Source: Nannizziopsis barbatae (lineage: Eukaryota > Ascomycota > Eurotiomycetes > Onygenales > Nannizziopsiaceae). From it: DNA of 64,000 bases. A program made the translations under genes and the position numbers. Below the pieces are notes generated by a model. The model did not search any database. It was not told where the DNA came from and saw nothing but the letters and a program-made list of their open reading frames with translations. Numbering within the stretch: the first letter of the stretch is position 1; every line of letters begins with the position of its first letter. The stretch is from NCBI GenBank assembly GCA_014964245.1, contig JACVYH010000002.1, forward strand, positions 1,205,501-1,269,500, written 5' to 3'. Below are positions 12,257 through 21,819 of this stretch, one piece after another.

Positions 12257-15200
12257 ATTATGAGCTTGAATCTGCATTTATTTATACTGAATTTTTTAAT
12301 AAATTAATTTATTAATACTTAACTTATTAAGAAAATAAGTTAAGAGTACAGTTTCATGTATTATTACATTTATTAAACATGTTATTAGATTTTTAAATAA
12401 AATAAATTATTTATTAATTAATATTAAATATGAAAGACATGAGCATAAAAATAAAAATTACATTATAATTTTTTATAAAAAAAATTAAAATAACTAAATT
12501 ATATAGATTAAGCAGCATGCATGAGTATTAAATGCTTAAAAATAAATAAATTTAATTATTTAAATAAATAAAAAATTTATAATTCTTAAAAAACTCATAA
12601 AACTTATACAGAAAAATATCATAAATATAATAAATTTAAAATTTCATAAATATATATAAAAATAAAAATATTATAAGAAAAATAAAACTGAATATACTAA
12701 GATTAATTATATACTGATAAAAATATACATGATTATCATTAAAAATATGAAATTTAAAATTAAAATTAGTTTTTATAATAAAATAAATATGTGTAAGATA
12801 TTACATTATTTATATATAATTTATAGCTTTATATATTTTATAAAATTATAAAAATTATTAAAAATTCTTATAAAGTTAAAGTAATTTTTAATGAAGAAAA
12901 ATAAAATTACATGATTTATATGCTGAATTAATTAGCAAAATAAAAAGAAAAAAGTAAATTTAAATGCAAGTAATAAGCAGATAAGCAGATTGTAATTTCT
13001 CATAATAATATGTTAATTTATTAAAATATAAGCTCAGATTTATATTATGAATATACAAATAACAGAAATTATTCAGAATAAGAAATTACTATAGCTATAT
13101 ATATTACAGTACTTTATAATGCTTTTTTAAAGTACTTGCTAAACAGAAAATATAAAAAATAAAAAATTAAATTTAATCTTTTATAATCTTAGTTTAGATA
13201 AATTAAATAACAGTAGAAATATGAAGCTAGTAAATTTATAATTAAAAATAAAAATATTAGTAAAATAAGATAAAGAGCATTATAAGAAGCTAAGATATCT
13301 TTATAAAAGATTATACTTTTTAAATAATTATTATTATATTAATCTCACTTCTTATTTAAATTAATAACATGAAAATAATAGGAAAATTATTAAACTAATT
13401 AATAAAGCATTAAAGAATTTTAAAAATACTATAATAGTTATAAAATATGAAGATTGCATTAAGAAAATTAATTAAAAAAAAAAGCAAGTGCTAAAAAATA
13501 AAAAATAAAAAAAGAAAAAAACAGAGAATAAGAATAAAGTTACTTTTTCAATCTCTTTCAGCCTGGCAGAATGCATGAAGTAGCTATTAATTAATAAGAA
13601 AGTTAATTTTTTCTTAATTACTAGTTTATCATTTGCTTATAATACTAATCATGATATAAAATCAGTTTATTCTTTTTATAATAGCTTTTTATTTAATTTC
13701 AGAGCATTTAATCATATATATAACTAATAAAATTAATTTGTTTTTTTATATTTATAAAGAAAAAGATTATAATAAGCACTAGCTTCATATTTATAATGAA
13801 TTATAAATTAATTAATTTTAAAGCAGAAAGTACTAAAAGAAAAATAATTTTTAATTAAGTAATATTTATATTAGATTATTAAATTAATCTAATCTTAAAG
13901 TTACAAGTAGCTAAGAAGAAAATATAATAATACTTATTCATAAATAATATTTACTATAAAATATAAGAGAATTTTAATATACTAAATTACTAATAAAACT
14001 TAAAGAGATTTTAGACATGTATGTTATAAAATATAATGTTATTTATTAATTAAATAATATTAATAAGTTAAACTAGCATAGCACATATAATAGCTATTTA
14101 TTAAAAAAGTTAAAAACTAATATAAAAATATGATATTATTAATTAAATTATATAAATACTAGTATCATGCATTATATAAAATATAATGCAAAGAATGTTA
14201 AAATTATATCTGATAAATTAATAGAAATTAATAATTTAACAAGCTATGAAGTATGCCAGCTTACTAAGTCCTCTAAAATTATATTATAAAGATAAATTTT
14301 CTATGCTAAAACATTTTTTGAAAAAGTTTATATTAATTTAATTAAATTATTAAAAAAAAATTATAATAATGATAGATAAGCATTGCACATGCTAGATGAT
14401 TATACTTATTTTAAACTTATTCTTATATTAAATATAAAAGTTATATTTAATTTTAAAATAAAATAACTAATCATGCATATTAGTATTAAATACAGATTAT
14501 TTATTAAGATTATTTATATAAATGTTAAATAAGTATTTTTAAATAATTTTATTAAATAATTCATAATAAATAAAAATATTATTAATCAAACTACTTCTTA
14601 TATTTTTAAGCAGAATGAACTAATTAAATAATCTGATAATATCTTAATTCTACAGATTCATGCTTTATAATTAAATATGTAATTATTTAAAAATTTATAA
14701 TTTAAATATATGAAAACTGCTATATATCCTAAGAATTACATTCTAATAAAGCTTCTAGAATAAAAATTACTAATTCAGATACTTGATTAATTTATTAGTA
14801 TTAAATAGCTAATTAATTTTAATTATTTATATGCTTTTAGATGCAAAGTATATATTTATAATTTAAAAATAACACATTCATAAAAACTAGCTATAAGAGC
14901 TTATATTAGCTATTTAGTTAGCTATAATTTATTAAATATCTTTTATATATAAGTTCTGTATCTAAAAAGAATTATAAGATTTTATAATATAAAATTTAAT
15001 AAGAATAGAATTTTTAATTTTAAGAAATCTTATATTAATTTAGAAATAATTAATGAGTTAAAAGAGCTTATGAAAATTCTAAATCTAATTTCCATTAATA
15101 TTATTTTTAAAAGAACATATTAAATTTCATATATATATAATAATAATAAATATATAATTTCTTTTCTTATTTAAAAAAATAAAAAAAATTAAAATATAAA

Positions 15201-17551
15201 TCTTACAGTTTTACTGTCTAAGAATTCATAATTATTTAAGAGAAAATTAATTAGTTTCTTAGAGCTTAAAATTTAACTCTTCAATAACATGCTAGTTATA
15301 AATTTAGCTAATAAGAAAGCAGAAAAAAAGCTGCAGACCCAGCTTTTAATATTAGAAAAAATATTAGAATTAAATTTTACTAATAATAACATGCTAGATA
15401 CATTTTCTGAGTAGAATGAAATTTGAAATTTCAGAAATAATAAATATTTATTTATTATCAGCTTTAATTATCATTAATAATAATAATATCATATTAAGTA
15501 AAAATAACTTAGAAATACTCAGAAATGATTAAGAAGATCTCAAAGAACATATTTTTAATAAAATTAAGTTAAATAAAAATAAATTAATAAAGAAAATTAA
15601 TAAAATATCTAAGAAGAAAAATTAGCTAAATTATATATATTCAAATCTTATTCTAATAAATATTATAATAGAAAAATACAAGTATTATTTAAATTATAAC
15701 TAACATGTTATTTTTAGTAAAGTAGTAAGAAAAGCTGCTTTTTATAATGAAATTAAACAAAGTTTATATCTTGTATTATTTTAGATTACATTTATATAAG
15801 CTGTATAAATAAAAACTTTTATTATTATTTAAGAATATAAGATAATAGCTATTTTTAATAAAAAGATTTTTATAAAAAATCTTTCTTCTGCTTCAGATAA
15901 TTAAAAGAAAATATACTGTTATTTTAAAATAAAGAGCTTTTTTAAAATTACTAAGATTAAATAGCAAGAATTATTACAGCATGAGATCTTTTAAATTATT
16001 AATAAGATAAATAATTAAAAGCTATTATTCTATTACTGGATTTTTATATATAAAAAGAATAAAAATAACATTCTAATTAAATATAAAGCATATTTAATTA
16101 CTTATGATAATTTATAACTCATTAATTAAAAAGAAGAAAATAAAGCTATTATACTTGCTATATATATATTTCATATATTAATTATTATAATAATAGCATT
16201 TAATTTAGAAATCTTGTAAATAAATATAATAAATATTTTTTTATATAATTTTTTATATAAGAAAGTTCTTTATAAAATATTTAAAAATTATAAATATTTA
16301 GAAAAATATATTTTTCTTTTAAAAATACTATATGAATTTTATTTAGTATTAAAATTCTAGCAGATTCTCTTTATAAAAAAATTACTTAATTTAAGTTTTA
16401 TTTTCATGCTAGAAGAATCATGTATTATAATATAATCTGATATTATAATCTTTTTTTATATTAATAATATTATTATTTTTTATTAAAAGAAATAAGCTAA
16501 GAAAATTAAAAATATAATACAAGTACTTAAAAAATGTTTTTCATATAAAGAAATGAGAAAATTATAATAATTTTTTAAAATAAGAATTATTTATAATTAA
16601 ATAAAGTAACAAGCATAACTCTTATAAAATATTTATATAAAGAAAATTATTAGTAATTTTAATCTGAATTTTATGTTAAAAATCAGAAATTTTTTTTCTA
16701 ATTAATTATTTTTTAAAAATAAAAAGTAAGCAACTTCTTAAAAAATACATATATATTAATAACATGTAAATTTCATTTTATATATTATTATAATTACTTA
16801 TTCTAATATAATAATAATTATTAGCTATTTTAGTCAATTTCTAACTAATTTATATAATTATCATATAATAAAAATAAATCAGATAATTATTTATTTATAA
16901 GATATAAAATATCTTATATTTTATTTTAATAATTTTATTAGTTAAAAGAATAAAAAATAAGCAGCATGAGCTATATTTATAACTGCTTCAGATATCTTAT
17001 TTATAAATTAAAAAAAAATAAAATTAATATAAAATTATTTTTTTATTTTATTTAAAGAATTAATTAATTAAAAATTAATTAAATAATAAGTAATTAGTTT
17101 TTTAATAACAGAAGTTAAATTACACACATTAAATTATATAATAAAAGAAATTATTTAATAAAAAAGATTTTTTAATTAAATAAAGCTTAATATTAGAAAT
17201 TTTAATTTACTTATTATTAATTATAATAATACTTAAATTATTAATATAATTAATAAAAAAGAAATTATATTATTTATAAAATTTTATTATATTAATATTA
17301 AATAATATTAGCTTTAATAAAAAATAAAAGAAAAAAAAATTAATATTTAATAAATGCTTACTGCTTAAATAACAGCAGATAATTTAATAAAATTATTATT
17401 TAATTAAAAACTTATTAATTTTATAAAAATATTTAAATTAACTAATATTATTAAACTTATATATACTTAGACAGATTATACTATCTAATTAAAAAATTAT
17501 AATAATTTTAATTCAGCTTTAATAATTTAATTTATTAAAGCTAAGAGAATA

Positions 17552-17744
17552 TATTAATAAAAAAATATAATATTATCTAGAAGAATATAAACAAGTACTT
17601 ATTCAGCATATAACATACTAACTGATTATCATTATATTTGTATGCTTTTCTTATAGAATAGTTATTATTTCATAGATTATAGATTATGTTATAGTCTTCT
17701 TTGCATTATATCTTGATGATCTTGTTTCCTCTCAGTAACTGATA
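17552..17744 (+). repeat. 3' LTR of copia element A
   Basis: 193 bp. G and C retention increases from left to right across this LTR: its last 60 bases keep many bases lost in the 5' LTR, such as cttgtttcctctcagtaact. The element ends at the island border. The following 5-mer ggtag is the unmutated form of the target duplication. Confidence 0.88.
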
Positions 17745-17884
17745 GGTAGTTATGTACAGAGTACTGCAGAAAATGACAAGAAATAAAAATTATCATTAAC
17801 TTAGCTCTGCATACTTGTAAAGATTAAGTTGCAGCTTGGATAAGTATACAAGGACTGGAAAACTAGAGAAAAATCAAGCTCTTA

Positions 17885-18238
17885 TCATGCGGTTTTTGAA
17901 TGCTCCTCAGTCAACGCAATGGTTGCATGAATCAATGTATTTCCCCAGCCCGCCACAACCCTCACAATCTCAACAGGATGACTTGCTACCACAGTTGGTG
18001 AGAATGTATTTTTGAAATTTAGCTGATCTGCCAAGTCTGCAATCTTAGCAACAGCAATTGGACCAGGAAATTGTCCGAACTGCCCCCATGGATTATCTTC
18101 AAGACATTTTGACACCCGATGATTAGTGCCTATATCCTCTGGATAGAAATCATAAATAATGTAGATGCCCTCTGGAGCTCCAGCTAATACACATCACAAC
18201 TTCCAAAGAATATGAAAAAGCTCCTGTTGCTGAGTCAT
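17885..18238 (-). pseudogene. Unrecognised reading frame with one in-frame TGA
   Basis: From an ATG at 18,238 the minus strand reads MTQQQELFHILWKL, one TGA (18,194-18,196), then an open 103-codon stretch to the TAA at 17,885. The latter part contains NPWGQFGQFPGPIAVAKIADLADQ in two pieces and has normal composition. An ATG after the stop (18,115) would give a 76-residue protein. It lies about 140 bp inside the island, next to the mutated element A, so the TGA could be a C-to-T mutation (CGA to TGA) or G-to-A (TGG to TGA). I do not recognise a family. It may be a broken host gene, a transposon gene fragment, or the terminal exon of a gene with an unseen intron. Confidence 0.35.
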
Positions 18239-18330
18239 ACTAATTCTCCCGTATGGTAACTAACTAACTTACAGTGGATCAACCGTTTCTCCGATTGTTG
18301 CTGAGTCACACTGATATTCCAGTTGCTCAT
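18230..18330. repeat. Dispersed repeat, inverted relative to 23,010-23,110
   Basis: Contains gtggatcaaccgtttctccg followed by a ttgctgagtcaca motif. The same motifs occur in the opposite orientation at about 23,022-23,090. A second, diverged ttgctgagtca/taattctcc motif lies just to the left (about 18,228-18,255). This may be a miniature transposon or the left end of a larger one; no clear target duplication was found. Confidence 0.45.
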
Positions 18331-18441
18331 CAAGATGTTCTCTTGTACATTCCTGCAATTATCCCGAATTTATATATAAATGTCTTTCCAGATCAGCAAC
18401 TCATGATACTAATCAGACCTGCTGTCCTATGAGTTTCAAAA

Positions 18442-19369
18442 ATGTCTCCTCAACGCCTATCAGAGGTAGGCAACACCCCACAGCCATGGCCGCAGAATCC
18501 TGACCCAAATGCCTCCAATGCTACAATCCAGCAATATTTTAGAGAGTGTTTTGCATATCATCATTGCATGTCAAAAGACTCTGATTTAATAAAAAATCTG
18601 AATTTTACATTCTCTGGAAATGGTGCAGATGTTTATCTTGCTTCACCAAAGGAATTACGCAAATATCTTGGAGATGACATGGTGGCAACATCAATATACC
18701 ATCGGCTGTCAGAATCAGTATTTGGATGGGTAAATTTAATACTTGCAGCTATTTCTTAAATATCATACTAATAGAAATGCAGATTCCCTTTTCAGTCCAG
18801 ATATATCAATACTTTACACAGCAAACCAAAACGAACCTTCCTCCATGCAAGTCAGATACGCACCTGCCTGACAACCAGCAGACCATTCCCAATAAAGAAG
18901 GAATACGGCGGCGCCACCAAAGAGCTACTTCATAATGATTCAAATCCCCTTCCCGCTCAAAGATCAACAGTTCACTCTTCTTCCAACCCAAACATGAGAA
19001 GAGGCTATGACACCACTGGAACCCCCAAACCTCCGCAGCCTCCAAAATCCCGCTAGGATCGAGGCAACGGGCGCAGATGTTACTGTGAGTTTGACTCTTG
19101 AGATCTTTATCAACTGGCTGACGGAATGGCATCAGCATCCGGGCAGGTACTATTTACTGTCACCATCAAATTCCAAAAATCAACGCACAATCCCACAGAC
19201 CAAGGCATTGCCGCTAGCCCGTCCCACGTATTCACTCCTCCTGTCTGCACCAGCCGGCCACACTTGGAAGATCCCATCCAAAGCACATGGAGCAGGATAC
19301 CGGAGAACATATAATATCTGTAATATCTGTATATTGCTACCTGCTATCTCGTTCGATCTTGTAACCTAA
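18442..19369 (+). CDS. Candidate spliced gene(s) of unknown function
   Basis: An open frame from ATG 18,442 runs about 95 codons (MSPQRLSEVGNTPQPWPQNP at the start). It meets a plausible donor (gtaaat at 18,730) with a branch-like ctaatag acceptor about 45 bp later. A second open stretch begins at ATG 19,007 and reaches a very good donor (gtgagt, about 19,085) with a ctgac branch site and catcag acceptor near 19,137; the frame then stays open to 19,369. Composition is normal for this genome's genes, but I recognise no domain and cannot join the exons into a convincing single protein. It could be one multi-exon gene, two short genes, or a non-coding transcript. Treat the span as a candidate locus only. 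Confidence 0.3.
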
Positions 19370-19913
19370 TGTGTTCTTAGAGCGATTTTTCTCTTTTTCT
19401 CTTTTCTACTTTGTAACAGTAGCTGTCTTCATCTCTAAATAGTTGATCTCATCCTGTCCTTGTCCGGCATATACCAGTCTCAGGCCCTTGTAGATTTCCC
19501 CCAATTTATCCCATAGGGTGAAGTTTCGGACTTCAAGAGATTACTATGAATGACCATCCGACCGTCCTAGAGCCATGGTGGTATTTTCTTGGATTCGGCA
19601 ACATCACTCCTAAACCTGAAAATACCATTATCCTAGTACCTCTTCGCACCTCGCCCACTCATTTCCAAAGAGCCACTTCATATCCAATTTTTAGCCCTTT
19701 CCCCTGTTTTGTGATAGGGGCCAGTGGCTGCAGGCTAGAATCTTGGCAGACAGGCCGCAAGTTAAACTAGGTAGTTCCCGCTTTGTCCCATCAGCTTTCA
19801 AAACACTAAGCTCCCTAATAATACTCGTCACCAGAGAAGCTCGCGATTCCCCGAGTTGTGCTGACCTCAACTTCTTGATTTTTGTCTTTACCTTCCGGTG
19901 CTTCGACTTGAGG
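19370..19913. other. Intergenic region upstream of the APH-like kinase
   Basis: Normal-composition DNA containing a CT-rich stretch (about 19,380-19,412), which is typical of promoter or 5' leader DNA in filamentous fungi. Two open frames of 70-150 codons cross it, but neither resembles a protein. One of them (from 19,743) is only an upstream extension of the kinase frame. Best read as promoter and 5' UTR of the kinase. Confidence 0.4.
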
Positions 19914-21508
19914 ATGGACGAAATAACAAGACACCACCTTGAGGGAAAGATCCAGCAGTTTATTGCATCTATCGACCGTTCGGCCGTATGCGAGCTCGCG
20001 TCTTCATTTCACCCGGAGAAAAGACAATGCAGGATATTTGATGAAGAAAAGAAAGGTGGTTTTAATATCTGCTTTCCGGTTGAATTTCTCGATGCAACAG
20101 ACAATCTGCCTACGGGCGAAAAGTGGATGGTTCGGATTCCACTTCTTCCACGCTTAGCCTTCCCTGAGGAGAAGCTATCTGGTGAGATTGCTACAATGAA
20201 GTAAGATTGGGCTCTGTATGAAATGATGATTCTTTCTGATCTCTATCTAGATTTATTGCCGAGAAAACCACCATTCCTATTCCGCAGCTACATGGATACT
20301 CTCTGAAGAAGGATAATGTTATTGGCTTGCCATTTATGCTACTTGAATATATCCGAGGTAAAACACTTATGGGTGTTAGTTTTGACAGCCTTTCAATGAA
20401 AGAACAGGAGAAGTTAGGTGCAAATATTGGGAGCGTTTATCTCCAGCTATTTCAGCACCACTTTGATCACATTGGTGCATTTACTCTGGATGCAGAGGGG
20501 AACTGGACTTTTGGGCACAGTCGACCCCTTTCTGTCCTCATGAACGAACAGAAGCTTGCGGGGATTTCAGACCCGCCTAATCGAATATATCATTCGACCA
20601 TTGACTATGTTTTTATGATTCACCAAGCTTTACTGGATGACTTCCACTTGAAACGGGATAGTGTTTCTTGTGAACCAGATGCTCGTGCATACTTATATAA
20701 TCTGTACAACTCCCGTCAATTTTTGATGGAATGGGTTAAACCTGAGTTGAATCATGGACCGTTTATCTTGAAGCATGGAGATCTACGCTCTCCAAATATT
20801 ATTGTTAATGACAACTGGGACATTATGGCTGTACTAGACTGGGAATGGAGTCACACTGTTCCCCAACAGATGTTTGTTCCTCCTTCTTGGCTTACTGGTT
20901 TTGAACTTACTGGGATTTTAAAAGCCTGGAATCGGCTGGCCTATGAGATTACCTTGGGCATTTTCCTACGGGCGGAATCTGATGTTGAATACAAATGCCA
21001 CCCCAAGCGTACTCTCCGCCATAATCTGCCGCTGTACGGACAGCTCTGGAAACCACAATCCCGCTCCTACGATATCTTTATCGGGCATGCACTGAATCAG
21101 CCAATGTACTTTGGGAATGTCTGCGACCTGGTTGATAATGATTACTATAAAGGCGGCATTGAATATCAAAAACGAGTAGATGATTTCTTCAATTTGGAAA
21201 TACGGAAACCGGAGAGAGAGGCACTTCAAAAGAAACTTGAGGATCTTGAGTTATTCAAAAAAGAGTGCGACGAGCTTGGAATACAGGCAATTTTACGTCT
21301 TGAACCTGAAGAGCCGAAATCACTCAAGCAAAAGGAACTGAAAATTCAAGGAGAACCGAGCAGTCGAGAGCAACCAGACTCAATTTCCAACACGCAGTCG
21401 ACTCAGCCTCTGAGTTGTACTTCCTGGGCAATCGCCGGTGCTTCACTTGGGTTAGCGGCCTGCAGCATTTTTCTCGCTCTTCGATGGAATAGATCTTACC
21501 ATGCTTGA
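19914..21508 (+). CDS. APH-family (aminoglycoside phosphotransferase-like) kinase with C-terminal membrane anchor
   Basis: Two exons, 19,914-20,200 and 20,251-21,508, with a 50-bp intron (gtaaga...ctag). They join MK|FIAEKTTIPIPQLHGY and give 514 residues. The fold is that of the APH/choline-kinase superfamily. The N-lobe has a VRIPLLPRL strand and a glutamate-containing segment, and FMLLEYIRGKTL is the hinge. The catalytic loop KHGDLRSPNIIV lies at about residues 270-281, with HGD giving the catalytic Asp about 273 and the Mg-binding Asn about 278. LDWEWS (Asp about 292) takes the DFG position. Such fungal proteins form a large, mostly uncharacterised family; resistance to aminoglycosides should not be inferred. 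After the kinase come a charged, probably coiled-coil segment (about 400-470) and a hydrophobic helix (SWAIAGASLGLAACSIFLAL, about 484-504) with a short basic tail, suggesting a tail-anchored membrane protein. I chose MDEI as start because the longer frame has no conserved features. Confidence 0.8.
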
Positions 21509-21510
21509 GG

Positions 21511-21798
21511 CTAGGAAAGTAGGGCAATTGCGTTTTGAATATTCTCAATTCTTGCCTCTAGCCCCTCTCGCTGTTGTATATAACCAGCAATTTCTTGATC
21601 GATCGACGCCATGGATTTATTGCCTCTGTTTTCGTTTGACTGGCGGGCGGTGGTAGAAAGCAATTCAAGCTGACGACGCTGAGCTTGAAGACCCTTAATA
21701 AAGGCTTGTACATCTTCAATTTGCGTGATGAGTGCTTCAAGCTCCTTTTTCTTTTCTTCCAAACCCGCGAGGATTGCTGATCCTAAATCTCCAGCCGT
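21511..21798 (-). CDS. Small coiled-coil protein lacking an AUG start
   Basis: The frame ends three bases from the kinase stop, on the opposite strand. It reads EEKKKELEALITQIEDVQAF and continues as strongly heptad-like, Leu/Glu/Gln/Arg-rich sequence for about 84 residues with normal codon usage. The frame is open upstream to a TAA near 21,820 but has no ATG before SMASID, well inside the coiled coil. An ACG in good initiation context (atcACGgct, 21,796-21,798) would give about 95 residues. The alternative is a 5' exon joined at the attaag acceptor near 21,820. The upstream minus strand has pyrimidine runs and a TATA-like ataaatag, so a promoter is plausible. No family recognised. Confidence 0.55.
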   Translation of the reverse strand, partial: TAGDLGSAILAGLEEKKKELEALITQIEDVQAFIKGLQAQRRQLELLSTTARQSNENRGNKSMASIDQEIAGYIQQREGLEARIENIQNAIALLS

Positions 21799-21819
21799 GA
21801 TGCTCGGGTTGGTTTCTTA

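Larger units (their letters stand above)
12064..17744 (+). mobile_element. Ty1/copia LTR retrotransposon A, full length, RIP-mutated
   Basis: A 5,681-bp element bounded by two 193-bp LTRs (12,064-12,256 and 17,552-17,744). The flanking 5-mers are aataa (12,059-12,063) and ggtag (17,745-17,749), which is one 5-bp duplication in which every G became A on the mutated side. It is a second copy of element B (32,998-38,665) in the same orientation, aligned end to end, with differences mostly C-to-T and G-to-A. Coding was on the plus strand: the RT region around 16,390-16,480 matches the copia RT reading of element B. All frames are broken, so it cannot encode protein. It sits exactly against the gene island on its right. 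Confidence 0.9.

Noticed and set aside
1..17744. Window start as mitochondrial DNA because of AT richness
   Set aside because: LTR retrotransposons, nuclear-type introns and continuity with nuclear gene islands show it is nuclear, mutated repeat DNA.
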